In this document: positions 26,118 through 35,641 of the stretch, one piece after another | How the letters are laid out: every line of letters begins with the position of its first letter | Numbering within the stretch: the stretch's first letter is position 1 | Source of the DNA: Chlorobiota bacterium | Lineage (GTDB): Bacteria > Bacteroidota > Bacteroidia > Bacteroidales > F082 | DNA: 64,000 nt | Direction of reading: 5' to 3' | Assembly: GCA_013151215.1 (NCBI GenBank) | Contig: JAADIS010000118.1 | Location: 30,117 to 94,116, forward strand | Position numbers and translations under genes: made by a program | The notes under the pieces: generated by a model | Seen by the model: the letters and a program-made list of their open reading frames with translations, nothing else | Databases searched by the model: none | What the model was told of the DNA's origin: nothing

Positions 26118-26267
26118 ATGTTGAATTCAGGTGTAGGACAGGAGAAACCCGTAAAGGTTTCCAAGAAGAGATATTTTAAGTGCGACCGCTGCGGTTATAT
26201 CACTATAATCCGCGATTCGTATTGTCCTATATGTGCCAAAGACGGCAAGAAAATCCAGATGAAATGA
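26118..26267 (+). CDS. 49-residue zinc-ribbon protein
   Basis: A short frame (MLNSGVGQEKPVKVSKKR...) reads from an ATG at 26118 and holds two CxxC knuckles, FKCDRCGY (Cys22/25) and YCPICAK (Cys36/39), 11 residues apart. This is a minimal rubredoxin-like or zinc-ribbon fold with a basic N-terminus. Its stop overlaps the next ATG in an ATGA junction, strong evidence that both frames are real and coupled. The function is unknown; binding of zinc or iron is inferred from the four cysteines. Confidence 0.6.
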   Translation: MLNSGVGQEKPVKVSKKRYFKCDRCGYITIIRDSYCPICAKDGKKIQMK

Positions 26268-26461
26268 ATAATTATACATTGGAAATAAATCACACTTACT
26301 CCGAGAATCAGGTTGAATCAATTGGTTTGATTCCCAAGAAAGCGGAAAAAATCAGTTCAAGGATTTTTATCAAGAACGATAAAGTGTATTTTTTTGAAGA
26401 TCTTAAAAACAATAAACTGAGATTGTTCTCAATTATAAACGAAAGATCGTTTTTTCTATAA
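26264..26461 (+). CDS. Small hypothetical protein coupled to the zinc-ribbon gene
   Basis: A 65-residue protein (MNNYTLEINHTYSENQ...) starts at the ATG at 26264, inside the ATGA overlap with the zinc-ribbon gene. The frame is open further upstream, but the overlap decides the start. The sequence looks beta-rich with two VYFF/RLFSII strands, and has no cysteines or signal peptide. It is followed 83 bases later by a strong terminator, so the two small genes form a compact unit. Family not recognised. Confidence 0.5.
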   Translation: MNNYTLEINHTYSENQVESIGLIPKKAEKISSRIFIKNDKVYFFEDLKNNKLRLFSIINERSFFL

Positions 26462-26544
26462 GATCATATTTCTGGTCAATTTTATAAATATCAAGTTTTG
26501 GGATGTTTATTTTTACTGGATATATTCCCGATTATGTTCTATAT

Positions 26545-26576
26545 AAGTCCGCTCAAAAGAGCGGACTTTTTTTTGG
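26545..26576 (+). terminator. Intrinsic terminator after the small gene pair
   Basis: A 10-bp perfect stem (AAGTCCGCTC / GAGCGGACTT) with a four-A loop is followed by a run of eight T. The rest of the 26462-26819 gap holds only the promoter-like element noted next; no gene was seen. Confidence 0.9.
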
Positions 26577-26775
26577 CCACAAAAGGATTTTTCCAGGAAT
26601 CATGTAAATCACGAGGTGCCGGGGCAAAATCGAATACTCACAAACTCTATTGTAAAATACTGATATGGTGATATTAACGAATGTCCATCCGTTTTTTATG
26701 CGCTAACCAGGCTAAATTCGCATGCTGTTATTGTTAAATTATTGACGATTTAGCTTTATTATTCTCAATTGTTTC

Positions 26776-26783
26776 TATTTTTG
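26776..26783 (+). promoter_or_regulatory. -7 promoter element before the lamin-tail protein gene
   Basis: TATTTTTG matches TAnnTTTG and ends 36 bases before the ATG at 26820. No -33 TTTG at the right distance was found. Confidence 0.4.
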
Positions 26784-26819
26784 TGGAAAATATCATAAAA
26801 ATTAATAAAACTAAATAAT

Positions 26820-27809
26820 ATGAGAAAACTATTACTTTTTATTCTTCTTGCATTTTTTACATCTTTTGGATTTGCTCAAGAATGCAGCGACCTGTTTATC
26901 TCGGAATATGTTGAAGGTTCCGGTAACAACAAAGCGATCGAAATTTATAACCCGACCCTTGATGCCATTGATTTAAGCGCGTATCAACTAGTCCGATACT
27001 CCAATGGAGGTTCCGAACCTTCTCCTGTTGGACTAAGCGGGACAATAGAATCAAAAGGAACTTTTGTTGTTGTTCTCGACAAGCGGAATCCTGACGGAAT
27101 AGGTTTTGAACAACCTGTTGACTCAGTTTTGCAAGAAAAAGCCGACATCTTCCTATGTCCTATCTACGAGATAAACAAGATGATGTATTTCAATGGTAAT
27201 GATGCAGTTACACTTGAAAAAACAACAGGGGAAGTAGTCGATATATTTGCACTTATCGGGCCTCCGATGACAGGCGACGATAATGGTTGGTGTAATTTTA
27301 CCGATACAACTATTACGTATAACAGCGGTGGGAACCCAACTGAATACACTATTGAGCATTATAATGTAGGACCGCTGTTTTGGCTGGCCTGGACCAAGGA
27401 TCATACATTAATCCGAAAATACGATGTTTCTTATGGTGTAACCGAGAACCCTGATTTGGACTTTATCGTGGATCAACAGTGGGATTCAATACCTAAAAAC
27501 ACATTCGACTCGCTGGGTTTCCATAATTGCAACTGCAGCACTTTCAGTATCGACGAAAATAAAATAAATGCCAGTGTTGATATATTCCCCAACCCTGTCA
27601 GCGATAATAATTTCTCAATCAATGCCAACCAAGCAATTAAATCAGTTGAAATGTTTGATATTACAGGCAAGGTCATCCAACGGTTTACAATTTCCGACAA
27701 TTCGTTTACAGGTAATTTTTCCGTTAAGGAAAACTTTAAAGGAATTCTGTTTGTTTCGGTAAAACTTGAATCCGGAACAACAAAAACAAAAAAGTTGATA
27801 TTCAAATAA
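26820..27809 (+). CDS. Secreted lamin-tail-domain protein with T9SS sorting domain
   Basis: This 329-residue protein has a Sec signal peptide (1-19, ...GFAQE). An N-terminal lamin-tail (LTD) domain (~20-160: DLFISEYVEGSGNNKAIEIYN, LSAYQLVRYSNG) often accompanies extracellular nucleases and DNA-binding proteins. The last ~80 residues form a type IX secretion C-terminal domain (VDIFPNPVSDN, VEMFDITGKVIQ, GILFVSVKLESG), so it is exported across the outer membrane and probably surface-anchored. It lies upstream of a TonB receptor and a secreted endonuclease I, all on the same strand, which together look like an extracellular DNA/phosphate scavenging locus. Confidence 0.87.
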   Translation: MRKLLLFILLAFFTSFGFAQECSDLFISEYVEGSGNNKAIEIYNPTLDAIDLSAYQLVRYSNGGSEPSPVGLSGTIESKGTFVVVLDKRNPDGIGFEQPVDSVLQEKADIFLCPIYEINKMMYFNGNDAVTLEKTTGEVVDIFALIGPPMTGDDNGWCNFTDTTITYNSGGNPTEYTIEHYNVGPLFWLAWTKDHTLIRKYDVSYGVTENPDLDFIVDQQWDSIPKNTFDSLGFHNCNCSTFSIDENKINASVDIFPNPVSDNNFSINANQAIKSVEMFDITGKVIQRFTISDNSFTGNFSVKENFKGILFVSVKLESGTTKTKKLIFK

Positions 27810-27831
27810 ATTTTTAGGTAAACAAGATTAG

Positions 27832-27862
27832 AAGGCTTCAAGCAAAATTTGCTTGAAGCCTT
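27832..27862 (+). terminator. Intrinsic terminator after the lamin-tail gene
   Basis: A long near-perfect stem (AAGGCTTCAAGCAAA / TTTGCTTGAAGCCTT) with almost no loop is followed by a short T-run. It separates the lamin-tail gene from the TonB receptor gene. Confidence 0.75.
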
Positions 27863-27901
27863 TATCGGCTTATCACATACGGTTTTACATCAAATTTCAG
27901 C

Positions 27902-30670
27902 ATGAAAAAAATATTTATTATAGTTGTTTTTATCACTGCCCTTGGCTTTGACCTTTTTTCCCAAACCTATAAAGTAAGTGGTTTGGTAAGCGACTACAAC
28001 ATCGGCGAACCTCTTATCGGGGTTAATATCGTTTATGGGCAAGGCAAGGGTACTGTTACTGATATCAATGGGGTTTTTAACTTAAACTTGCCAAATGGCG
28101 AGTATGATCTGCAAATATCATATATTGGTTTCATCAGCCAAACAAAGCATGTCGTTGTTGGAAACAAAGATATTTTCCTCAATGTGGAATTGAAGACCCT
28201 GACCTTAAACGAAGTTCAAGTTATCGGCGACATTGCCAAAACAAGGGAAACCCCCATCGCCTTTTCTAATATTACTCCGGCAAAAATAGAAGAACAGCTG
28301 GCATCGCAGGATATTCCCATGATATTAAACTCGACGCCAGGTGTTTATGCTACCCAAAGCGGTGGCGGCGACGGTGATGCCCGTATTAATATTAGAGGGT
28401 TTAGTCAGCGAAATGTAGCAGTAATGCTTGACGGTATTCCCGTTAACGACATGGAAAACGGATGGGTTTATTGGTCGAACTGGTTTGGCCTCGATGCGGT
28501 GATGAGGGGGACCCAGGTACAAAGAGGACTCGGAATGTCGAAGCTTGCTATTCCTTCGGTTGGGGGCACAATTAATATCACCACTAAAGGTATAGATGCC
28601 AAAAAAGGCGTCAGCATCAAACAGGAAGTCGGGAATTCAGGTTTCTTGAGGACAACCCTCGGGATGACAACCGGAAGACTTGACAATGGATGGGGAGTTA
28701 CTTTTGCGGGATCCTATAAAAGGGGCGACGGCTGGGTAGATCAAACATGGACGGAAGGCTGGTTTTACTTTTTAAGGGTTGACAAGGAAATCGGCAAACA
28801 TGTTATCAGCCTCACCGCCATGGGCGCACCTCAAAAGCACGGGCAAAGAAGCTATAAAAAACATATTGCCACATTCGACAGGGAATATGCTGAAAAAGTC
28901 GGGATGCGTCCCGGATTTATAGATACGCTTGATTCTTATGGCCTTCCCATCGACATGGGCTTGAAATACAATCCGAACTGGGGATATTTAAGCCGTGCCT
29001 ATATCACCGATACCGATACTGTTCGCCCGAATGCAGTAGCCACAAGCACAGCTAACAACTACTACCACAAACCATTGTTCAGCTTAAAGGATTTTTGGAA
29101 TGTTAACGATAGGCTTTATGTTTCAAATGTCGCCTACCTTTCGATAGGCTCAGGCGGAGGCCGTTCCTTTTCACCAACTCCTCAAGTCGATACGGCAACA
29201 AACCAACAAAACTTACAGAGTAAATATAACTCCAACATGAATATCCCTTATGGCTTTAATACGAATAAAGAATCGTCGGGGATCATGCGCAATGCCGTAA
29301 ACAATCATTTTTGGCTCGGCTTGCTTTCAACTTTCGATTATAAAATCAGCGACGCTCTCTCCTTATCCGGCGGCATAGACCTGAGAACATACAGAGGCGA
29401 GCATTATCGGGAAATAGATGATTTGTTCGGCGGGAACTTCTACAAAGACCAAGGTAACAAAAACGAGAGTGATACGATAAAAAAATATGAAGGCGACAGG
29501 ATAGGTTATAACAACGACGCCTTGGTGCGCTGGGCAGGGCTGTTTACACAATTAAAATATCAAAATGGCAACCTCACCACCTTTATCAACCTAACGGCAT
29601 CGTTCTCAGGATATAAACGAATAGATTATTTCCTGCCAAAAACCTTAAAGGTCGGCGACACCACACTCCAGATTGCTTATGGACAAGAAGTTGAGTATCA
29701 AGGCGTTGTTTACGACCACAAGAATCCCGGCTTGAAAACCAACGAAACAGACTGGAAATATATAGGAGGGTTTACTGTAAAAGGTGGGCTCAACTACAAC
29801 TTAAACGAAAAAATGAATGTTTTCATGAACCTGGGTTATCTATCCAAAGCACCTCGTTTTCAGAATGTTTTCGACAGGCAAAACAAAGAATTCCTGGAAA
29901 TCAGAAATGAAAAGGTCAAAGCCGTCGAGCTGGGCTATAGTTATTTGCTGTCCCGCATGACCCTAAACGCAAACGCCTATTATACAATTTGGGAGAATAG
30001 GCCCTCCGATAGAAGGGTGTCGTTTCCCGACCCCAACAACCCCGATATCAGATATACCGCCAACATAAACAAAATGAACGCTTTACATAAAGGAATCGAA
30101 CTGGAATTCGCATATAGGGTTCTTAACAACCTGACTTTTGAGGCTTTGCTTTCATTGGGCGATTGGAAATGGACATCCAAGGACAGTGCATTGATATATA
30201 ATGACGACGGCGAATTAATCGGGAGAAAACCTTTTAATGCCAAAGGCCTTTATGTAGGCGATGCGGCACAATTCCAGAATAGGGAAAGCTTGAGATGGGA
30301 AATCATCAGAGGTCTTTATGTATCAGGGTCATATACATGGTTCGGGAAAAACTACTCGGAGTTCAACCCTCTCGAACTCGATCCCGATGAAAACCCCTGG
30401 GCCTTCGACGATGAGGGAAACCCTCGTCAATCATGGAGAATCCCCAACTATTTCACCCTGGATTTCCATGCCGGATATTCATGGAACATCAACAAAGTTG
30501 GATTTCAGTTAAGAGCCTCAGTGTTAAATGCACTCGACAATGTTTTTATAACGGATGCGCAAAACAATGATCCATACCTCTTCAATGCAAGTAGTTTCGA
30601 CGCTAATTCGGCAGGGGTGTTCATGGGTTTGGGAAGGCGGTTTAATATCTCGTTAAAATTAAGATTATAA
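27902..30670 (+). CDS. TonB-dependent outer membrane receptor
   Basis: This 922-residue outer membrane transporter has a signal peptide (1-20) and a carboxypeptidase-regulatory-like beta domain (~22-105: VSGLVSDYNIGEPLIGVNIVY). The plug (~115-225) has NSTPGVYATQSGGGDGDARINIRGF and VGGTINITTKG, followed by a ~690-residue beta barrel ending in FNISLKLRL. It imports a large or scarce substrate using TonB energy. There is no SusD partner, so it is not a polysaccharide locus. The lamin-tail protein upstream and secreted endonuclease downstream suggest nucleic-acid-derived compounds or phosphate (inference). Confidence 0.92.
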   Translation: MKKIFIIVVFITALGFDLFSQTYKVSGLVSDYNIGEPLIGVNIVYGQGKGTVTDINGVFNLNLPNGEYDLQISYIGFISQTKHVVVGNKDIFLNVELKTLTLNEVQVIGDIAKTRETPIAFSNITPAKIEEQLASQDIPMILNSTPGVYATQSGGGDGDARINIRGFSQRNVAVMLDGIPVNDMENGWVYWSNWFGLDAVMRGTQVQRGLGMSKLAIPSVGGTINITTKGIDAKKGVSIKQEVGNSGFLRTTLGMTTGRLDNGWGVTFAGSYKRGDGWVDQTWTEGWFYFLRVDKEIGKHVISLTAMGAPQKHGQRSYKKHIATFDREYAEKVGMRPGFIDTLDSYGLPIDMGLKYNPNWGYLSRAYITDTDTVRPNAVATSTANNYYHKPLFSLKDFWNVNDRLYVSNVAYLSIGSGGGRSFSPTPQVDTATNQQNLQSKYNSNMNIPYGFNTNKESSGIMRNAVNNHFWLGLLSTFDYKISDALSLSGGIDLRTYRGEHYREIDDLFGGNFYKDQGNKNESDTIKKYEGDRIGYNNDALVRWAGLFTQLKYQNGNLTTFINLTASFSGYKRIDYFLPKTLKVGDTTLQIAYGQEVEYQGVVYDHKNPGLKTNETDWKYIGGFTVKGGLNYNLNEKMNVFMNLGYLSKAPRFQNVFDRQNKEFLEIRNEKVKAVELGYSYLLSRMTLNANAYYTIWENRPSDRRVSFPDPNNPDIRYTANINKMNALHKGIELEFAYRVLNNLTFEALLSLGDWKWTSKDSALIYNDDGELIGRKPFNAKGLYVGDAAQFQNRESLRWEIIRGLYVSGSYTWFGKNYSEFNPLELDPDENPWAFDDEGNPRQSWRIPNYFTLDFHAGYSWNINKVGFQLRASVLNALDNVFITDAQNNDPYLFNASSFDANSAGVFMGLGRRFNISLKLRL

Positions 30671-30707
30671 GAATTATACCTCATTAAAAGAATATAAAAT
30701 TACGCAA

Positions 30708-32885
30708 ATGAAAAAATTATTTACGATTTTAGTAGTGCTTTTCAGTACTACAGTCTTGTTTAGCCAACAAACAGGCTATTATAACGGAACCTCTGCTAAG
30801 AATGGCGATGAGCTGAAAACAGCGCTCCATAATATTATAAAAGGCCACACGCCTTATTCGTATTATACATCGAAGCAAATCTTCAAGCTATCGGATGCCG
30901 ATCCCGACACGCCGGGAAACGTGATATTGGTTTATACCGGACGGTCGCAGGACGCGAACGACTTCGGAACCGGTGGAAACTACATTAATCGCGAGCACGT
31001 TTGGGCTAAATCGCATGGCGGTTTTGCCGATTGGATGCCAATGTACAGCGATGTCCATAATCTAAAACCTGCCGATGCATCGGTTAATGTTGACAGGAGC
31101 AATAAGGATTTTGATAATGGCGGGACACAGCATACAGAAGCAACAGGATGCTATTATACCGATTCGACATGGGAAGCCCGCGATGAGGTCAAAGGCGATA
31201 TTGCACGAATAATATTCTATATGTCAACAAGATACGAAGGCGGGGATGGCGAAATAGACCTCGAAGTCGTGGACTGGAACAATACATATCCCAATGCGCA
31301 GCACGGAAAGCTTTCAACTCTCCTGCAATGGAATATGCAAGATCCGCCAGATGATTTCGAGAGAAACCGCAATAATGTAATTTATTCGTACCAGCACAAC
31401 AGGAATCCTTTTATCGACAATCCCGAATGGGCAAATATGATTTGGGCCGGCCAGGCCGCAAGCTTGTTGGCAATCGATAATATTGAAATCAGCCCATTGG
31501 TGGTAGTTGCACAGGAACCGGTCCAGATCAGTGCAGTTATAACTAACAACTCCAAATATATTCAATCGGCAACAATTAAGTGGGGGCTGTCTTACGAATC
31601 ACTGACAAATGAAGTTGAAATGACCGCCGAGGGCAATGTTTATACTGGAAGCATACCGGGACAGGCCGAGGGATCAACAATATATTATCAAATCGCGGCA
31701 GCGGATGGCACGCTGCAAAATTCTTCGGTTGTTTATAATTTCTACGTTCCAAAGATTTTCAACGGAACCATAATCTCCATTTACGATATTCAAGGCCAGC
31801 AGGAAGCCTCGCCCTATGAAGGCCAGACAGTTAGCACGACAGGCGTTGTTACCGCCAATTTCGGGACCTCGTATTTTATCCAGGACGGAGCAGGTTTATG
31901 GAATGGTTTGTTTGTTTATGAATCGGGAAGAAACCCAGCCGTTGGCGACAGCATTGTTATAACAGGAAAGATTAGCGAATATTACGGGAAAACAGAACTC
32001 TCAGATATCAGCGATTATTATTTTATTTCTTCCAACAACAGCCTTCCCGAACCCCTCCTTGCCGAAACCGGCGGCATTAGCGAAGGCTATGAGAGCATAC
32101 TCACCAAAGTTGTCAACGCTACCTGCACCGATGCCAATTATCAAGCAGATTATTATATGTGGAAGGTTGACGACGGCAGCGGAATGCTGAAAATACACAA
32201 TACTTCAATATTCGAGTACGAACCAACAGAGGGTATAGCCTATGACGTTACAGGCCCCATGAACTTTGATTTTGATGAGTGGAAAATTGAAATCCGCTTT
32301 GAGAGCGATGTTACTGAAGGCGGCGATTTTACTGCCCCGACCGTGGTGAGCGTAGAACCGGTCATAAACACCAATATTAAGATACTCTTTGATGAGGACG
32401 TGGAAACATCATCAGCTGAAAACACCGACAACTATGCGATCGACAACGGAATTGTTGTTGAAAGCGCTTCGCAGCACGCATTCAACAAAGCACAGGTAAA
32501 CCTTAGCATATCATCCTTGACCTCCGGCGAGAGTTACAATATCACCATCAACAATGTCAAGGATTTAGTTGGAAATGTTATGGACGAGCATACCGAATCG
32601 TTTTCATTTGTCGGCATAGACGAGATATTTGAGAACGGGGCCGTCAATGTTTATCCAAACCCGGCAAGCGAAAGCTTGAACGTGGAGTTTTCACTTCTAA
32701 AAGATGCCGACATCATTATCTCGCTCAGCGATATATCAGGAAAAAAACTGATCTACAAGCATTATTCGGCAAAAGCCGGAATAAATAAATTGCCATTTGA
32801 AGTAAGCAACTTGCCGAAAGGATATTATTTATTAAAAGTAGATACTAATTCGGGCAGCCTAAACTTTAAGATTATCGTTCAATAA
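30708..32885 (+). CDS. Secreted endonuclease I with accessory domains and T9SS sorting domain
   Basis: This 725-residue exported nuclease has a signal peptide (1-19). The endonuclease I domain (~25-245) has the beta-beta-alpha-metal-type active site YINREHVWAKSHGG (His97) and DVHNLKPADASVNVDRSNKDF. Next come an Ig-like segment (~250-350), an OB-like DUF5689-type domain (~355-530: GVVTANFGTSYFIQDGAG) and a Big_5-like domain (~535-640). The last is a type IX secretion C-terminal domain (VNVYPNPASESLNVEF ... GYYLLKV). It should degrade extracellular DNA or RNA. It follows the TonB receptor by 38 bases and probably shares its transcript. Confidence 0.9.
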   Translation: MKKLFTILVVLFSTTVLFSQQTGYYNGTSAKNGDELKTALHNIIKGHTPYSYYTSKQIFKLSDADPDTPGNVILVYTGRSQDANDFGTGGNYINREHVWAKSHGGFADWMPMYSDVHNLKPADASVNVDRSNKDFDNGGTQHTEATGCYYTDSTWEARDEVKGDIARIIFYMSTRYEGGDGEIDLEVVDWNNTYPNAQHGKLSTLLQWNMQDPPDDFERNRNNVIYSYQHNRNPFIDNPEWANMIWAGQAASLLAIDNIEISPLVVVAQEPVQISAVITNNSKYIQSATIKWGLSYESLTNEVEMTAEGNVYTGSIPGQAEGSTIYYQIAAADGTLQNSSVVYNFYVPKIFNGTIISIYDIQGQQEASPYEGQTVSTTGVVTANFGTSYFIQDGAGLWNGLFVYESGRNPAVGDSIVITGKISEYYGKTELSDISDYYFISSNNSLPEPLLAETGGISEGYESILTKVVNATCTDANYQADYYMWKVDDGSGMLKIHNTSIFEYEPTEGIAYDVTGPMNFDFDEWKIEIRFESDVTEGGDFTAPTVVSVEPVINTNIKILFDEDVETSSAENTDNYAIDNGIVVESASQHAFNKAQVNLSISSLTSGESYNITINNVKDLVGNVMDEHTESFSFVGIDEIFENGAVNVYPNPASESLNVEFSLLKDADIIISLSDISGKKLIYKHYSAKAGINKLPFEVSNLPKGYYLLKVDTNSGSLNFKIIVQ

Positions 32886-32905
32886 CATTGGATATGCACG
32901 AATAC

Positions 32906-32949
32906 AAATCTCCCGTGGGTTTAAAACAACACTTACGGGAGATTTTTTA
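32906..32949 (+). terminator. Intrinsic terminator after the endonuclease gene
   Basis: An 11-bp stem (AAATCTCCCGT / ACGGGAGATTT) with an 18-base loop is followed by a T-run, 20 bases after the stop codon. Confidence 0.85.
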
Positions 32950-33024
32950 TGGCACAAACTTCACATTTTAATAATAATTATTAATGAAGTAGCGTTAATA
33001 AACATTATTTAAAGCCATTATTTA

Positions 33025-33032
33025 TATTTTTG
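33025..33032 (+). promoter_or_regulatory. -7 promoter element of the glycosyltransferase-pyrC operon
   Basis: TATTTTTG matches TAnnTTTG and ends 16 bases before the GTG start at 33049, implying a very short leader. Confidence 0.5.
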
Positions 33033-33048
33033 CGCAAAATTTAATTAA

Positions 33049-33792
33049 GTGACTGATAATTTAGTAATTATACCAACCTATAACGAGAAGGAAAATATCG
33101 AGAAGATAATCAGGTATGTTATGCAACTTGACAAACAATTCGATATTCTCATCGTAGAAGACAACAGTCCTGATGGCACTGCCGATATCGTTAAGCGATT
33201 AATGAAGGAATTCCCTGACAACCTGTTTATTATGGAGAGAAAGGGGAAACTTGGATTGGGAACCGCATATATCGATGGTTTTAAGTGGGCATTGGAAAAA
33301 TCATACAATTTCATCACCGAGATGGATGCTGATTTCTCGCACAACCCCAACGATTTGTTAAAACTATACGATTCCAACAAAAACAAGGGCTCCGATGTTG
33401 CAATAGGGTCCCGCTATATTAAGGGCGTAAATGTTGTTAACTGGCCCATGGGAAGGGTATTAATGTCGTATTTCGCCTCATCTTACGTCAGGTTAATAAC
33501 AGGCATGAAGATTATGGACACAACTGCCGGTTTCGTATGCTGGTCGAGGAAAGTCTTGGAGGCCATTGACCTTGACAGGGTTAAGTTTATCGGATATGCG
33601 TTTCAGATCGAAATGAAATATACTGCGGTAAAACTTGGCTACAATGTTGCCGAGGTGCCAATTATATTTACCGACAGGACTGAAGGCGAATCGAAAATGA
33701 ACAAAAGCATCTTCCGGGAAGCCATTTTTGGGGTGATGCAGCTTAGGTTAAGAGCAATGCTCGGCAAAATAAAGCCGGTTAAAACCGTTTGA
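33049..33792 (+). CDS. Polyprenol monophosphomannose synthase-type glycosyltransferase (GT2)
   Basis: This 247-residue family 2 glycosyltransferase starts at GTG. It has the dolichyl/polyprenyl-phosphate mannose synthase pattern: IIPTYNEKENIEKII, VEDNSPDGTADI, TEMDADFSHNP (metal-binding DxD), GSRYIKGV and FTDRTEGESKMN. It lacks the C-terminal membrane helices of longer homologs. It likely moves a sugar from a nucleotide donor to a polyprenyl phosphate at the inner membrane, for glycoprotein or envelope glycan synthesis. pyrC follows after one base, so the two are co-transcribed. Confidence 0.88.
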   Translation: MTDNLVIIPTYNEKENIEKIIRYVMQLDKQFDILIVEDNSPDGTADIVKRLMKEFPDNLFIMERKGKLGLGTAYIDGFKWALEKSYNFITEMDADFSHNPNDLLKLYDSNKNKGSDVAIGSRYIKGVNVVNWPMGRVLMSYFASSYVRLITGMKIMDTTAGFVCWSRKVLEAIDLDRVKFIGYAFQIEMKYTAVKLGYNVAEVPIIFTDRTEGESKMNKSIFREAIFGVMQLRLRAMLGKIKPVKTV

Positions 33793-33793
33793 C

Positions 33794-35140
33794 ATGTCAT
33801 CGAAAAAAGTAATAAAAGGGGCTACTATATTCAATGAGGGAAAATCATTTGTCGGTGATATTTTCATTAAGGGCGAATTTATTGAGGACATCTGCGAAAA
33901 CACCGACAGCGATTATTCCGGTTACCAGGTAATAAATGCCGGGGGCTTGTATCTATTCCCGGGCATAATCGACGACCAGGTTCATTTTCGGGAGCCCGGA
34001 TTAAGCTATAAAGGTGATATATATTCTGAGAGCAAGGCGGCCGTTGCGGGTGGTGTTACCAGCTATATGGAAATGCCAAATACTGATCCACCGGCACTAA
34101 CAATTGATATTCTTGAAGATAAGTACAAAATTGCCGCTGAAAGCTCATTGGCGAATTACTCTTTTTATATGGGAGCATCCAACCATAATCTGGATGAGAT
34201 CCTGAAGATTGACAGAAACAAAGTTTGTGGGATCAAGGTTTTCATGGGCTCATCAACGGGCAACTTGCTTGTTGACGACCAACAAGCCCTTGAAAATATT
34301 TTTAAGCATGCCCCAACAATTGTGGCCACCCATTGCGAAGACGACCGAATAATTCAAGAGAACAGTCGGAAACTATTGAAACAATACGGTCTTGACGCAC
34401 CCACCCGGATTCATACTGAAGTCCGTTCAGCGGAAGCTTGTTATCTATCGTCGTCGAAAGCTGTTAAGCTAGCCAAAAAGCATGGTACCCGACTGCACAT
34501 ACTCCATCTGTCAACGGCCGGTGAAACGGAATTGTTCAGCAATGATATCCCTCTGGAAGAGAAAAAGATAACCGCGGAAGTATGTGTTCATCACCTTTGG
34601 TTCAGCGATGAGGATTACGAGACAAAAGGGAATTTTATAAAGTGGAACCCCTCGATAAAAACAAGAACAGACAGGGAAGCCCTGCGCAACGCCCTTAAAA
34701 ACAATACTATTGATGTTATTGCCACGGATCATGCACCTCACTCGGAAGAAGAAAAGAAAAGGCCTTATTTCAGGGCCCCCTCAGGAGGGCCATTGGTGCA
34801 ACACAGCCTGACGGCCATGTTGCAATTGGCGAAACATGGAGTGTTTGGCATAGAAAAGGTAATTGAAAAAATGTGCCATGATCCGGCCCGGCTGTTCAAA
34901 GTTGATAGACGAGGGTTTATCAGGAAAGATTATTTTGCCGACCTGGTATTGGTTGACATGGACAATAAATGGACAGTGGGCAAAAACAATATCGAATATA
35001 AGTGCAAATGGTCGCCTTTTGAAGGCGATTCATTCGACAGTAAAATTGAGAAAACCTTTGTCAACGGAAATATAGTCTTCGACAATGGTGTTTTCAACGA
35101 AGAAAAAAAAGGAAAGAGATTAATGTTTAATCATAAATAA
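33794..35140 (+). CDS. pyrC: Dihydroorotase (class I)
   Basis: This 448-residue amidohydrolase cyclises carbamoyl aspartate to dihydroorotate in pyrimidine synthesis. Zinc-ligand and substrate motifs are visible: IDDQVHFREPGL (HxR), GGVTSYMEMPNTDPPALT, VATHCEDD, LHILHLST and VIATDHAPHS (catalytic Asp). Length and order fit class I enzymes (type 2 naming PyrC/AllB-like); the DQVHFREPG form is the usual Bacteroidota version. Allantoinase is the nearest alternative, but the MPNT and GPL blocks favour dihydroorotase. It sits one base after the glycosyltransferase gene. Confidence 0.92.
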   Translation: MSSKKVIKGATIFNEGKSFVGDIFIKGEFIEDICENTDSDYSGYQVINAGGLYLFPGIIDDQVHFREPGLSYKGDIYSESKAAVAGGVTSYMEMPNTDPPALTIDILEDKYKIAAESSLANYSFYMGASNHNLDEILKIDRNKVCGIKVFMGSSTGNLLVDDQQALENIFKHAPTIVATHCEDDRIIQENSRKLLKQYGLDAPTRIHTEVRSAEACYLSSSKAVKLAKKHGTRLHILHLSTAGETELFSNDIPLEEKKITAEVCVHHLWFSDEDYETKGNFIKWNPSIKTRTDREALRNALKNNTIDVIATDHAPHSEEEKKRPYFRAPSGGPLVQHSLTAMLQLAKHGVFGIEKVIEKMCHDPARLFKVDRRGFIRKDYFADLVLVDMDNKWTVGKNNIEYKCKWSPFEGDSFDSKIEKTFVNGNIVFDNGVFNEEKKGKRLMFNHK

Positions 35141-35150
35141 ATTGACCAAA

Positions 35151-35639
35151 ATGAAGAAAATACTAGTAGTTGTAATGAGCCTGTTCTTACTGGCCTCATG
35201 TGGAAGTGAAAATACAAACAACGATAAAAACGATACGGACAGCAATAAGCAAGAAGTTAACACCCGACCCGATGGTGATCACGTAATAACCTCTTATGCA
35301 AATGGCAATGCCAAAGTTGTAAAAACCTTTGAGGTGAAAGACGACAAGCTTATCGCCGTTTACGAAAAAGAATATTACGAAGACGGCGCACTACTGAAGG
35401 AAGGGAAATTGAAAAACGGGAAACGCGAAGGTTTATGGAAGTCGTATCGCCGCGATGGCATACTTTGGAGCGAAGGGGAATATAGTACCGGGCTTAGAAA
35501 TGGTATAACAACAACTTATCATCCCAATGGAAAGGTCTATTATAGAGGGTCATACACTAATGGCTCAAAATCAGGCAGATGGGAGTTCTTTAACAATGAG
35601 GGCGAAAAAGTCAAGGAAGAAAACTTCGACAAAAAGTAG
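35151..35639 (+). CDS. MORN/YwqK-repeat lipoprotein
   Basis: I choose the ATG at 35151 (MKKILVVVMSLFLLASC) over an in-frame TTG three codons earlier, because it gives a standard lipoprotein signal with lipobox LASC. The mature protein has an acidic Asn/Asp-rich linker and then MORN-like repeats of the YwqK type: YYEDGALLKEGKLKNGKREG, YRRDGILWSEGEYSTGLRNG and YHPNGKVYYRGSYTNGSKSG. These proteins are often labelled antitoxin components, but exported versions like this are of unknown role. It is last in the glycosyltransferase-pyrC transcript and converges with the next gene. Confidence 0.8.
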   Translation: MKKILVVVMSLFLLASCGSENTNNDKNDTDSNKQEVNTRPDGDHVITSYANGNAKVVKTFEVKDDKLIAVYEKEYYEDGALLKEGKLKNGKREGLWKSYRRDGILWSEGEYSTGLRNGITTTYHPNGKVYYRGSYTNGSKSGRWEFFNNEGEKVKEENFDKK

Positions 35640-35641
35640 TT

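Noticed and set aside
26180..26263. Upstream extension of the 65-residue gene
   Set aside because: It overlaps the zinc-ribbon gene out of frame; the ATGA junction at 26264 is the better start.
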